In this document: in pieces, positions 33,235-42,711 of the stretch
Layout: each line of letters begins with the position of its first letter
How positions within the stretch are numbered: the first letter of the stretch is position 1
Origin: Streptomyces sp. NRRL S-337
Lineage (GTDB): Bacteria; Actinomycetota; Actinomycetes; Streptomycetales; Streptomycetaceae
NCBI RefSeq assembly: GCF_000720175.1
Contig: NZ_JOIX01000025.1
Span: 1 to 64,000 of the forward strand
Direction: 5' to 3'
DNA: 64,000 nucleotides
Made by a program: the position numbers and the translations under genes
The notes under the pieces: generated by a model
The model's input: only the letters and a program-made list of their open reading frames with translations
What the model was told of the DNA's origin: nothing
The model's database searches: none

Positions 33235-36054
33235 ATGACCGCCGAACCCTTCTCCCTGCTGCGGGTCGAGGATCTGCTGCAGCTCCGGGTCGAGGTGATC
33301 AACCTCCGGCGGGACGGCGCCCAGTTGGTGCGGGAGGACCCGGCCGCGGAGGCGCTGCTGATGTTCAGCCTGCCGGCGCAGCACATCAGCGAGACCGTGG
33401 TGCACCCGGCGCCGGGCAACTTCCCCGAGACCGTGCCCTCGTTCGTCTCCGGCGGCACGACGCTGGTGTTCCGGCTCCCCGACGGTGAGGACTCCGTAGA
33501 ACTCTCCGCCGAGGCCCTCCTGGACTGGAACCACCTCCGGTCCACGACCGTGCCCGACGACCTTCCCGATCCGTCCACCGTCAACGTCTTCGGCGGTGTG
33601 CCGCGCACGGCCATCGAGTTCCCCACCCGGGTGCTGCTCGGGCACGAAGGCGCCGTCGAGTGGGCGACGCCGCGTCAGGCGGTGACACTCGACGGCCGGT
33701 GCGAGCTGTTCCACGCCGAGCTGCACGGGGAGAACGGCGGCGACGCACTGCTGCGCGCCTTCGCGGCACCGGGCGACCGGCCGCCGCGCACCGATCTCCC
33801 GCTCACCGACGACAACCGCACCGATCTCGTCGCCTTCACCCATGACGTGGACCTGGTCGGTCCGGACGGTGCCCCGGTGCGCAGACCGCTGCGCGCCGAG
33901 CGGTTCGTCCTCACCCCGCTCGGTGCGTCCGTGCGCATGGCCGGTGCCTGGGAGCCGGTGCCGGGGACGAGTCTGGCGGCGTATCACCACGTCGCCGAAC
34001 TGGGCCGCGACCAGGTGGTGCAGGTCGCCCAGCGCGGTTACCTCAGTACCGGGCACCGGGCCCTGCTGATCCGTACCAGTGAGCGCAAGTTCTCGGACTC
34101 GGGTGACGGCAACTCCGTCGCCTATCTGCAGCAGGAGACGCGCATCAGCGTCAGCGAGCCCGAGGTCTTCTACGGGGACGTGGGATTTCCGCACGGGGGA
34201 CGGGAGATGCCGTTCCGGTCGCTGCGCATCGTCGACACCACCACGCCGCCGGTCGTCGACCACGACGAAGAGCAGTTCTGGGTGACCCTGGAAGGGAGCG
34301 AGGCGCCCTACCGGTTCACGGTCGTCGGGACCGACAGCGAGGGCCGGGCCCTCAGCTTCACGATGCCGCTGCTGTTCGTCGACGCGCGGGCGGTGGGCAG
34401 CCCGCGGATCTTTGACTACAACGACCCGCTGTTCGAGGACCGCCGGACGATCCCGCTGAACGGCCGGACGGCGGCCCTGGCCCGGCCGCCCGACGGTGCG
34501 CCCGGGACCACCGCGCTTCCGGTGAGTTCGCTCAAGCTGGTCATGTCGCATGCGCCGGGCCATCCGCTGGGCGCCCTGCCGATCCTGCAGACGGCGCAGG
34601 TACGGGTCCCCGCCGTGGAGCAGCTGACCGGGCTCGCCACCGAGTCCGAGGTCGCCCTCCACGACGCCTACCTGAACGACGGCATGGCCGGGCAGGCGAC
34701 CGGGGCCTTCCTCTCCCTGGCCGAGGAGGTGCCGGTGCGCTTCGGTGCGGGCAAGGGCGGCGGGGTCGCGAGTCCGGACTCCGCAGTCAGGGCGGTCACC
34801 GCGCGGGCGGGCCTGCTCCCGGCCGCTTTCGCCGACGCCGGGGCGGCCGCGTCCGGGCTGAGCACGGGCCAGCTCCGGCAGATCTTCGGCGGGGCCACAC
34901 TGCTCGGTGTCGTCAACCTCTTCGACCTGCTCGACCAGGTCGACGGCTCCGCCGTCCGGGAGCTGGCCGGGCTGACCGACGACGAGATCCGCCGCAGGCT
35001 GGACGGCGGCGCCGACCAGTTGCTGCCCGTACCGATCATGCGGGCCCGCGAGTTGGCGGCGGGCCGGGAGGTCCGCTACCTCTGGAAGCCCCGGCTGCGG
35101 CGCGAGCAGGTGGACATCGTGGCCGGCGTCTTCTCCCTCGATCTCCGGGATGCCGCGCTGGCCATGGAGGCCACCACCGTCTGCTCACCCCGGGCGCTGC
35201 AGCAGTCGACGGTGCACGGCGAGCTCAAGGGTTTCGCGCTCGACTTCGCACGCATCGTGCGGGTCGACATCGGACGGCTCGCCTTCACCGCCCGGCCGGG
35301 AAGCCGTCCCGACCTGACCGCCGAGGGCCTGAAGGTCCATCTCGCCGACACCCTGGAATTCGTCAACGCGCTCAAGGACCTGCTGCCGGCCGACGTATTC
35401 GGCAAGGGCGCCTTTGTGAAACCCTCGCCGACGGGCATCAGCGCGGGCTACACGCTCGCCGTTCCGGCCGTACAACTCGGCATCTTCGCGCTGAGCAACG
35501 TCACCCTCACCGCGGAGCTGACGGTCCCCTTCGACGACCGGCCGGTTTCGTTCCGCTTCGCCGTCTCCGAGCGGCACCAGCCGTTCAACCTGAGCGTCTC
35601 GCTCTTCGGCGGCGGCGGATTCTTCTCCTTGATCGTCAGCACCCGCGGGGTGGAACTGGTCGAAGGATCACTGGAGTTCGGCGGCAACGCCTCCCTCGAC
35701 CTCGGTGTCGCCAGCGGCGGCGTCCATCTCATGGGCGGGGTCTATTTCGCCCTCACCGGACAGTCCGTCACCCTCACCGGCTATCTGCGCTGCGGGGGCT
35801 ACCTCTCCGTCCTCGGGGTGGTCAGCGTCTCCGTGGAGTTCTACCTGCAACTGACCTACGTCAAGGACAGCGACAAGCACACCTCGGAGGTGTTCGGTGC
35901 GGGAAGTCTCTGCGTCAGTGTGCGGGTGGCCGTCTTCACCAAGTCCGTCACGCTCAGCCTCCAGCGCCGGTTCGGCGGTTCGCCCGCCGATCCCGGCTTC
36001 GCCGATTGCGTCGAGCCGGCCGACTGGGACCGGTACTGCCTGGCCTTCGCGTGA
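33235..36054 (+). CDS. Giant beta-rich protein of unknown function, 939 aa
   Basis: Starts MTAEPFSLLRVEDLLQLRVE. It has no signal peptide or TM helix that I can see. The first ~430 residues read as a beta-sandwich-rich region (VINLRRDGAQLV, TTLVFRLPDGED, RYLWKPRLRRE later). The C-terminal ~250 residues show repeated alternating hydrophobic strands with many Gly, Ser and Val (FGGGGFFSLIVSTRGVELVE, then ASGGVHLMGGVYFALTG). That pattern suggests a long beta-helix or lipid-binding groove; it loosely resembles DUF6603-type proteins, which I cannot confirm. It is followed 39 bp later by the next giant gene, so they are likely an operon. Confidence 0.85.
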   Translation: MTAEPFSLLRVEDLLQLRVEVINLRRDGAQLVREDPAAEALLMFSLPAQHISETVVHPAPGNFPETVPSFVSGGTTLVFRLPDGEDSVELSAEALLDWNHLRSTTVPDDLPDPSTVNVFGGVPRTAIEFPTRVLLGHEGAVEWATPRQAVTLDGRCELFHAELHGENGGDALLRAFAAPGDRPPRTDLPLTDDNRTDLVAFTHDVDLVGPDGAPVRRPLRAERFVLTPLGASVRMAGAWEPVPGTSLAAYHHVAELGRDQVVQVAQRGYLSTGHRALLIRTSERKFSDSGDGNSVAYLQQETRISVSEPEVFYGDVGFPHGGREMPFRSLRIVDTTTPPVVDHDEEQFWVTLEGSEAPYRFTVVGTDSEGRALSFTMPLLFVDARAVGSPRIFDYNDPLFEDRRTIPLNGRTAALARPPDGAPGTTALPVSSLKLVMSHAPGHPLGALPILQTAQVRVPAVEQLTGLATESEVALHDAYLNDGMAGQATGAFLSLAEEVPVRFGAGKGGGVASPDSAVRAVTARAGLLPAAFADAGAAASGLSTGQLRQIFGGATLLGVVNLFDLLDQVDGSAVRELAGLTDDEIRRRLDGGADQLLPVPIMRARELAAGREVRYLWKPRLRREQVDIVAGVFSLDLRDAALAMEATTVCSPRALQQSTVHGELKGFALDFARIVRVDIGRLAFTARPGSRPDLTAEGLKVHLADTLEFVNALKDLLPADVFGKGAFVKPSPTGISAGYTLAVPAVQLGIFALSNVTLTAELTVPFDDRPVSFRFAVSERHQPFNLSVSLFGGGGFFSLIVSTRGVELVEGSLEFGGNASLDLGVASGGVHLMGGVYFALTGQSVTLTGYLRCGGYLSVLGVVSVSVEFYLQLTYVKDSDKHTSEVFGAGSLCVSVRVAVFTKSVTLSLQRRFGGSPADPGFADCVEPADWDRYCLAFA

Positions 36055-36093
36055 GGCGGCCGGGCGGAAGCTGCGGAAGGGCGGGACCGGACC

Positions 36094-39000
36094 GTGACCA
36101 TCGACCAGCGCATCCAGTGGGTCCTGCTGCCGGCCGGTCTGAGCCCGGACGGCGGCCAGGCCAGATTCTCGCTCTTCGTGGCGCCGAGACTGAGCGCCGA
36201 CCGCGAGGTCACCCTCGCCGACTTCCCGGACTTCCAGGACTGGCCCGCACGGCTGGCCACCGCGAGCTTCTTCGTCGTCACCACCGATGCGAACGGCACG
36301 GCCTCCGACGGCGAGGCCGGGCCGCTCACGGTCTTTGGCCCGGCGGCCGACTCGGCCCTGTGGCAGCGCCTCTTCCCGCCGCACACCCCCGTGACGCCCT
36401 TCGAGTTCGACGACTTCCGCAAGCCGGTGAAGGTGTCGTACCCGGCCAGGGGACTCGCGGAGACCACGCGCGGAGCGTTCGCCGCCGCCGCGGCGGGTTC
36501 GCCGGAGGAGCTCCCCACCGCCAGCGGCATGAGCGAGTTCGCCGGCTTCGCCCCGGCCCAGGACATGCCGACCCGGCTGCAGCAGATCGCGGCCACCCTC
36601 GCCGACGCCGACCAGCTCGCCGCCGACCGGCCCGACGGGCCGGCCGAGGCCGAACTCGGCCCGCAGGACGCCTTCCTCGCCTTCCACCAGCAGGAGAGGC
36701 AGCTCGACACGTTCGCCGGGCCCCGGCCCCTTGACGAACCGCCGCCCGAGCCCCCGCCCCGCCCGGTGCCGCCGGTCATCGACTTCCACCAGATGCTCTC
36801 CGCCCTGGGCGACCACCTCGCGCTGCTGCGCCGGCTCGGCCTGGTCGTGGACCTCACCCTGCCGGTCGGCCGGCTGACGCCCGCCCGCGGGGAGCGGGGC
36901 CTGGCGATGGCCCCGCGGTTCGCGTCCCTGGTGCCCGATGCGGCCTCCCAGGACCTGACCCCGGCGACGCGGTACGCGCTGGTCCCCGGCGAGGACTTCT
37001 GCGCGGCCGCCTCCGGCGGGGATCCGCTGGGGCCGCCGGCCCGCGGCCTGTTGGCGCTGCCCGATGCCGAGTACGCCATCGAGCAGGCCGACATCGACGG
37101 CGTGAACCTCAAACTGCTCGCCGCATCCGCCGCCGCTTCGGTGCCGGACGACGTGTCACCGGACGGGAGGACGCCGGAACACTCGGCGCCGCCGAGCCTG
37201 CGGACGGCCGGTCTCGCCGTCGTACAGGGCGGGCGCGCCCAGGCCCTGCAGTCCGGGTTCCGGCGGGCGGCGGCGCAGCAGGACACCCTCGGCAGCGGCG
37301 GCTCCCCCGTCCTGACCGCCGAGGACCTGGTGCGCGGCCATCGGGTCGACGTCTTCGACGAGAGCCGGCAGCAGTGGTTCTCGCTCCATCAGCGCATCGT
37401 CCACTACAACCCGCCGGACGGGGACGGCGGCGAGCCGATCGCCACGGTGACGGACGAGGGCTTCTTCCAGCCCGGCATGACCCGGCCGGACGGCGCCACC
37501 GAGCGGCTCCACGTCCACGAACACCTCGTCTGCTGGGACGGCTGGGCCCTGTCCGCGCCCCGCCCCGGCCTGGCGCTGGTCGACGAGGGGCCGGCCGGCG
37601 AGGACGGCGCGGACGAACCGCCCGGGCCGCGGCGCATCACCAACCGGGCCACCACGACCCTGCCGCTGCAGATCGAGGCAGAGGCCCGGCCGGGGACGCT
37701 GCCCCGGCTGCGGTTCGGCCGCTCCTACCGCCTGCGCATCCGCACGGTCGACCTGGCGGGCAACGGCCCCTCCCTGGACGAGGCCGAGCGGCTCATGGAC
37801 CAGGACGTGCTGGTCCTGCCCTCCGCCGGGGGTGAGGTCTTCCGCCGCTACGAGGCCGTGGCCGCGCCCACGCTGCTGCCCCGTGCGCCGTTCACCGAGG
37901 GCGATTCGGCACACCGGCTGGTGATCCGTAGCACCGCCGAGCAGTCCCCCCAGCAGTACGCGGACGACTTCAACGCCCGGCCGCCGGTCGCCGACGGCAC
38001 GCATCCGCCGTACCGGGCGGTCGACGAACGGCACCTGGTCGCCCCCAAGGCGTCGCTGGAGGCCGTCGAGCGGCACGGCCTGCTCGACGCGGCGATCGGC
38101 TCCGCCGACCCCGAGGCCCGTCGGTCGGTGTACGAACTGGCCGTACGGGAGAGCGGCCGGCTGGACGACCCGTCGCTGGCCGGCGTCGCATTCATCGACT
38201 TCCCCGGCCCGGAGCCCGGCCCTCCGTCGGACGGCCCTCCGTCGGACGGCCCTGCGCCGGACGGCCCACCGGAAGACGGCCCGCCGGCCGAAAGCCCGCC
38301 GCAGCGCTACGTCGTGCACACCGGGGAACAGATCGAGCTGCCGTACCTGCCCGATCCGCTGTCGCTCGGCGTGGTCTTCCGCGGTCTGCCGGGCGTGCCG
38401 GACCAGGACCCCTTCGAGGTGCCCTGGGCCGGACCGGACTGGTCCACGCCGAAGTCCCTGCGGCTGCGTCTGGTCGAGGGCACCGGCCCACCCCAACTGG
38501 ACGCGGCGGCCCGGGTCCTGACCGTCGCGCTGCCGAAGGCCGCGGTCCGCACCGTGCGGGTCTGCTCCAAGGCAGTCGCCAACGAGAAGATCCTGGGCAT
38601 GCTCCACTGGTGCCGGGAGGCGCTCGGTGACGGCGAGCAGTTCGAGAAGGTGATGGGCGCCGCCCGGGCGAACCGGCACTGGATGACCACCCCCTGGCGC
38701 GAGCTGACCCTCACCCACGCCGTCCAGCGGCCGCTGCTCGCCCCGGCCCTGACCCTGTTCGACATCACCGGCCGCGGTCTCGGCGACACCGGTGAACACC
38801 TGGCCGGGTTCTTCGAACTGGACCCGCCCAGCACCGAGCGGATCGACCTCGTCGCGCACTGGACGGAGGATGTCGACGACCTCTCCGAGCCCGGACCCCG
38901 GACGCGGGATCTCACCGCACCGGTCTTCCGCCTGCCGCTGGCCCTGGCCGTTCCGTTCGGCCCGGACGTCGACGTCAACAACGTTCCCAGCACCCTCGAC

Positions 39001-40152
39001 GGCAACCAGCTCTTCTTCAGCACGTTCGCCGCCGCGGCGGCGAACGACCCGGGAAGCGTCCCGCCCCCACCGGAGATGCAGGAGTTCGGCGACACCAAGC
39101 ACCGGCAGGTGACGTACCAGCCCGTCGCCACCACACCGTTCGGCGACTGCTTCCCGCCCGAGTTCGCCGCCGACCCGGAGCAGAAGCTGCTGGCGCAGTG
39201 GGGCGAGCCGGTGCCGCACACCGTTCTGAGCAGCAGCAAACCCGCCGTGCCCCAGGTGCTCGACTGCCTGCCCACCATGGCCTTCGAGACGTCCGGCAGC
39301 CTGCCCGGGATCCTCACCCGGCACCGCCGCGGGGGCGGGCTGCGCCTCTACCTCGCACGGCCGTGGTTCACCTCCGGCAGCGGCGAATTGCTCGCGGTAC
39401 TCGTCCCGGAGGAGGGCGAGGAGCCGAGCGAGGGCGCGTACCCCTTCATCACCCTGATGGGCCGCGACCCCGCGCACCGGTCCGCGCCCGTCACGCTGCC
39501 CACACCGGCCCACTTCCCCGGCGCCGAACGGGTCAGGTCCGGCCTGGTGCTGCCGGACCCGGACGCCTTCTTCCCGGGCTTCGCGGTCACGGCCGTGGGC
39601 TTCCGCCCGCAGTTCGCCGAGGAGAGCGGCCGCTGGGTCTGCGACCTGGACGTCGCCATGGGGGACGCCTACCTCCCGTTCGTCCGGCTGGCCCTCGCCC
39701 GCTTCCAGCCGGACTCCCTGGAAGGCGAGCACCTGTCCCCGATCGTGCACACGCCCGTCCTGCGGACCCTGCCCGACCGGGTGCTGACCGTCGAGGGAAC
39801 GGACCCGCTGACCGTGCGGCTCTCCGGGCCGAACTACCTCACCGACTTCACCCTCGGCGGAGGCGTCAGCCCCGAGGTGAGTGTGTCCCTGTTGCAGCGG
39901 GACCCGGAGATCCCGGACGACGCGGTCGCCTGGCGAAAGCTCGACGACACCGAGATCCTGCTGGACCCGGAGGACACCTCCCGCCCCGACCAGACCTATT
40001 CCGGCGAGTTCCCGCTGCCCTCACCGCTGCCCCCGGGTCCGCTCCGCCTGCTGGTGACCGAAAGCGCCGTCTCCGGTTCGGACTTCGCCGTGAGCGAGCT
40101 CTTCGGCCCGCTCGGGACCCAGGTGATCTACGCCGACACGGTGCCGCTCTAG
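36094..40152 (+). CDS. Giant protein of unknown function, 1352 aa
   Basis: GTG 36094 begins MTIDQRIQWVLLPAGLSPDG. No signal peptide or TM helix is obvious. The N-terminal RIQWVLLPAGL and RFSLFVAPRLS strands look structural. A Pro-rich linker follows near residue 215 (PPPEPPPRPVPP). Then come several beta-rich regions, one with a (PSDGP)n repeat near 710, and a final C-terminal segment with RLSGPNYLTDFTLGGGV. It shares no recognised enzymatic motif. The intact long frame and normal codon use argue that it is a real gene. It probably acts with the 939-aa protein; a secretion or contractile-apparatus role cannot be judged from sequence alone. Confidence 0.85.
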   Translation: MTIDQRIQWVLLPAGLSPDGGQARFSLFVAPRLSADREVTLADFPDFQDWPARLATASFFVVTTDANGTASDGEAGPLTVFGPAADSALWQRLFPPHTPVTPFEFDDFRKPVKVSYPARGLAETTRGAFAAAAAGSPEELPTASGMSEFAGFAPAQDMPTRLQQIAATLADADQLAADRPDGPAEAELGPQDAFLAFHQQERQLDTFAGPRPLDEPPPEPPPRPVPPVIDFHQMLSALGDHLALLRRLGLVVDLTLPVGRLTPARGERGLAMAPRFASLVPDAASQDLTPATRYALVPGEDFCAAASGGDPLGPPARGLLALPDAEYAIEQADIDGVNLKLLAASAAASVPDDVSPDGRTPEHSAPPSLRTAGLAVVQGGRAQALQSGFRRAAAQQDTLGSGGSPVLTAEDLVRGHRVDVFDESRQQWFSLHQRIVHYNPPDGDGGEPIATVTDEGFFQPGMTRPDGATERLHVHEHLVCWDGWALSAPRPGLALVDEGPAGEDGADEPPGPRRITNRATTTLPLQIEAEARPGTLPRLRFGRSYRLRIRTVDLAGNGPSLDEAERLMDQDVLVLPSAGGEVFRRYEAVAAPTLLPRAPFTEGDSAHRLVIRSTAEQSPQQYADDFNARPPVADGTHPPYRAVDERHLVAPKASLEAVERHGLLDAAIGSADPEARRSVYELAVRESGRLDDPSLAGVAFIDFPGPEPGPPSDGPPSDGPAPDGPPEDGPPAESPPQRYVVHTGEQIELPYLPDPLSLGVVFRGLPGVPDQDPFEVPWAGPDWSTPKSLRLRLVEGTGPPQLDAAARVLTVALPKAAVRTVRVCSKAVANEKILGMLHWCREALGDGEQFEKVMGAARANRHWMTTPWRELTLTHAVQRPLLAPALTLFDITGRGLGDTGEHLAGFFELDPPSTERIDLVAHWTEDVDDLSEPGPRTRDLTAPVFRLPLALAVPFGPDVDVNNVPSTLDGNQLFFSTFAAAAANDPGSVPPPPEMQEFGDTKHRQVTYQPVATTPFGDCFPPEFAADPEQKLLAQWGEPVPHTVLSSSKPAVPQVLDCLPTMAFETSGSLPGILTRHRRGGGLRLYLARPWFTSGSGELLAVLVPEEGEEPSEGAYPFITLMGRDPAHRSAPVTLPTPAHFPGAERVRSGLVLPDPDAFFPGFAVTAVGFRPQFAEESGRWVCDLDVAMGDAYLPFVRLALARFQPDSLEGEHLSPIVHTPVLRTLPDRVLTVEGTDPLTVRLSGPNYLTDFTLGGGVSPEVSVSLLQRDPEIPDDAVAWRKLDDTEILLDPEDTSRPDQTYSGEFPLPSPLPPGPLRLLVTESAVSGSDFAVSELFGPLGTQVIYADTVPL

Positions 40153-40153
40153 G

Positions 40154-40185
40154 GGACCGGCACACCCCTCCCCCGCGGCCGGTCC
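40154..40185. terminator. Hairpin between convergent genes
   Basis: GGACCGGC at 40154-40161 pairs with GCCGGTCC at 40178-40185 (8-bp perfect stem, 16-nt loop). It begins right after the TAG stop of the 1352-aa gene and ends five bases before the convergent GNAT gene's stop, so it can serve both. No T-tract follows. Confidence 0.45.
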
Positions 40186-40189
40186 GGCG

Positions 40190-40771
40190 TCAGTGCGCCC
40201 GGCTCGACCAGGCACCGGCGCCCTTCCCCGCCCGCCACTCCGGCGCCAGCACCGACCAGATCTCCTCGTCGTGCCGCTGCCCCCGGTACCGGTAGCTCTC
40301 GCGCAGTACGCCGTCCCGCGTCATTCCCAGTCGCCGGGCCACGGCGATGCTGGGCGCGTTCGTCGACGAGACCCACCACTCCACACGGTGGATGCCGCGC
40401 TCCTCGACGGCCCAGTCGATCAGGACCCGCGCGGCCCGGGTCACCAGCCCCTTGCCGACCGCCGACGGTTCCAGCCAGCAGCCCGCCTCGGCGTTGCCCT
40501 GCGCGACGTCCATCGTCCGCAGGATGACCGCGCCGACCAGCGTGCCGTCCGTCCGGATGCCGTGGATCCGCCCGGTGTCGGCGGCGGCCTTCTCGGCGTA
40601 CGCCTGGAGGAACGCCCGGCTCGACGCCAGGTCCGTCACGAGGTCGGGCAGCCCGTTGTGCAGCCCGATGAACTCCCGGCCCCGGTCGATGTGGGCCAGG
40701 AACTCGCCGGCCTGCCACGGCTCCAGCGGGCACAGCTCGGCGCCGTCGTCACCGAGGGATATCGCGTACAT
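40190..40771 (-). CDS. GNAT acetyltransferase, RimJ/RimL type
   Basis: 193 residues. ATG 40771 has GGAAGG five bases upstream. The fold is clear: VGAVILRTMDVAQGNAEAGCW, motif A in LEPSAVGKGLVTRAARVLIDW, and then HRVEWWVSSTNAPSIAVARR, the usual C-terminal signature of ribosomal-protein-type acetyltransferases. The substrate is unknown; many such proteins acetylate N-termini or small amines. Confidence 0.9.
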   Translation of the reverse strand: MYAISLGDDGAELCPLEPWQAGEFLAHIDRGREFIGLHNGLPDLVTDLASSRAFLQAYAEKAAADTGRIHGIRTDGTLVGAVILRTMDVAQGNAEAGCWLEPSAVGKGLVTRAARVLIDWAVEERGIHRVEWWVSSTNAPSIAVARRLGMTRDGVLRESYRYRGQRHDEEIWSVLAPEWRAGKGAGAWSSRAH

Positions 40772-40873
40772 GGTCACCTTCCGCGGTCGGGAGCATCGGG
40801 GGTAGTGAGCGAGACGGCGTTCCGCCTCAACGCGTAGGTATGGAGGGCCAGTTGGGCCTCGAACCGGAAATTC

Positions 40874-42511
40874 TCAGCCGGCAGCTGAGTCGGCCGACCG
40901 CCCGGCAGCCCTGCGTCCCGGCAGGACGGCGAGGACCAGGAGGGTGCCGATGGCCATGATGATGCCGCCGGTCAGGCTGGTCGTGGCCACGCCGTGGGCG
41001 AAGGCCCGGTGCACGGCGTCGACCAGGGCCTGGGCCTGAAGGGGGCCGCCGGACGGGTCCTGGGCGATCCGTTCGGCGACCGCCAGGCCGCCGCCCACCG
41101 AGTCCTTGGCGGCGTCCATGGCCGCGGCCGGGAGGCGGCCGCCGGCCAGGTCGGTCAGTCGGTCCCGGTAGGAGGTGCCCAGCAGCGAGCCCAGCACCGC
41201 GATGCCGAGCGAGCCGCCGAGTTCCAGGGCGGTGTCGTTGGCGCCGCCGCCCACCCCCAGCTCGTCCTCCGGGAAGGAGCCCATGATGGTGTCCGTGGCC
41301 GGGGACACGCTCAGGCCGATCGCGAGGCCCAGCATCATCATCGGCGCCAGGAAGTCGGTGTAGGCCGAGCCCTGGTCGATCCGCGTGAGCAGGAAGACCC
41401 CCGCGGTCCCGATCGCCATACCGGCCACCACCATCGCCTTCATGCCCAGCCGCGGGGTCAGCCGGCCGGTCACCGCCGCGCCGGCGAACACCGCACCGGC
41501 CAGCGGCAGCAGCCGTACGCCGGTCTCCAGCGCGTCGTAGCCGAGGACGAACTGCAGGAACTGCGTGGAGTAGTAGAGCGCGCCGAAGGTGCCGAAGAAG
41601 AAGAACAGCACCGCGAGCAGGGAGCCGCTGAAGGGGCGCAGCGTGAACCTCCGTACGTTCAGCATGGGGTGCGGGTGCCGCAACTCCCAGGCCACGAAGG
41701 CCAGCAGGCCCAGGCCCGCCACCACGGCGGCGGTGACCGGACCGGCGCCCCAGCCGAAACGCGGGCCCTCGATCGTCGCGTAGACCAGGCTGCCGACGGA
41801 GACGATCGACAGCAGGCCGCCCACGTAGTCGATCCGGCCCATGTCCTGCGCCTTCGACGACGGCACCAGGACCAGCGCGCCGATGACCGCGACGATCGCG
41901 ACGGGGACGTTGATCAGGAAGGTGGAGCCCCAGGCGTGGTCCTCCAGCAGCCATCCGGCGACCAGCGGACCGACGGCGATGGCGAGACCGGAGGTGGCGG
42001 TCCAGGCCGTGATGGCGCGGGCACGCTCGGCCTTCGGGAAGACCGCGACGAGCAGGGAGAGCGTGGCCGGCATGACGACGGCGGCGCCGACGCCCATGAC
42101 CGCCCGGGCCGCGATGACCAGCTCGGTCCGGTCGACCAGGCTGCCCATGACCGAACCGCCCGCGAAGACCACCAGACCCGTGAGAAGCGCGCCGCGGCGG
42201 CTGTATTTGTCGCCGATCGCGCCCAGCACCAGCATCAGCGCGGCGTACGGGACGGTGTAGCCGTCGACGACCCACTGCAGGTCGCTGCTGCTCAGGCCCA
42301 GGTCCTGGGTCATGTCCGGCGCGGCCACGATCAGCGAGGTGTTCGCCATGACCACGATCAGCAGGCTCAGACAGAGCACGAGCAGGGCCCACCACCTGCG
42401 CGGATACGGGGCTTCCCAATGCTCCACGGGCGTGGAAGCGGGTGAGGGCGCGCGGCGTCCGGCTGCGGGTGCTGCCGGCGGGGATATGGATGCGGGATCG
42501 ACGGGCGACAC
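40874..42511 (-). CDS. MFS drug exporter (EmrB/QacA, 14 TM)
   Basis: 545 residues. GTG 42511 is preferred because GGAGG is five bases upstream; GTG 42523 is possible. About 14 hydrophobic helices. Motif-bearing segments are VMANTSLIVAAPDMTQDLGL, GAIGDKYSRRGALL and RAVMGVGAAVVMPATLSLLV, as in the QacA/SmvA group, and ANDTALELGGSLGIAVLGSLLG near helix 13. It probably exports a cationic or hydrophobic drug. The divergent TetR gene and two operators in the intergenic region are its likely control. Confidence 0.92.
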   Translation of the reverse strand: MSPVDPASISPPAAPAAGRRAPSPASTPVEHWEAPYPRRWWALLVLCLSLLIVVMANTSLIVAAPDMTQDLGLSSSDLQWVVDGYTVPYAALMLVLGAIGDKYSRRGALLTGLVVFAGGSVMGSLVDRTELVIAARAVMGVGAAVVMPATLSLLVAVFPKAERARAITAWTATSGLAIAVGPLVAGWLLEDHAWGSTFLINVPVAIVAVIGALVLVPSSKAQDMGRIDYVGGLLSIVSVGSLVYATIEGPRFGWGAGPVTAAVVAGLGLLAFVAWELRHPHPMLNVRRFTLRPFSGSLLAVLFFFFGTFGALYYSTQFLQFVLGYDALETGVRLLPLAGAVFAGAAVTGRLTPRLGMKAMVVAGMAIGTAGVFLLTRIDQGSAYTDFLAPMMMLGLAIGLSVSPATDTIMGSFPEDELGVGGGANDTALELGGSLGIAVLGSLLGTSYRDRLTDLAGGRLPAAAMDAAKDSVGGGLAVAERIAQDPSGGPLQAQALVDAVHRAFAHGVATTSLTGGIIMAIGTLLVLAVLPGRRAAGRSADSAAG

Positions 42512-42539
42512 GGAAACCTCCACGGCGAGGGAGCGGGAA

Positions 42540-42590
42540 AGGGAACAGGAAGGAGGGCAGGAAAGAGGGCAGGAAAGAGGGACGCGAACG
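42540..42590. repeat. Purine-rich repeat in the MFS leader
   Basis: GAGGGCAGGAAA occurs twice in tandem (from about 42555), within a stretch of GGGAAAGGGAACAGGAAGGA. It lies between the MFS start and the operators, in the untranslated leader of the MFS gene, where on the transcript it reads as a pyrimidine run. Confidence 0.5.
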
Positions 42591-42620
42591 GGAGCGGCAG
42601 CAGGAACGACGAAGCCGAAC

Positions 42621-42665
42621 TTGCACAGCCATGTGCAACCATAAGAACATGCACAGCACTGTGCA
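42621..42665. promoter_or_regulatory. Two TetR operators (TGCACA-N4-TGTGCA)
   Basis: TTGCACA-GCCA-TGTGCAA at 42621-42638 is a perfect palindrome with 7-bp arms. TGCACA-GCAC-TGTGCA at 42650-42665 repeats the core. The centres are 28 bp apart, nearly three helical turns. They lie 47 bp before the TetR start and 110 bp before the divergent MFS start. Confidence 0.85.
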
Positions 42666-42711
42666 AGTAAGTACGATGAGGGGGCATCGCCGACACAGGA
42701 GCCGCCCGCCC

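Noticed and set aside
37156..39750. 864-codon minus-strand frame
   Set aside because: Antisense to the 1352-aa gene; rich in Arg/Gly/His as expected of GC shadows.
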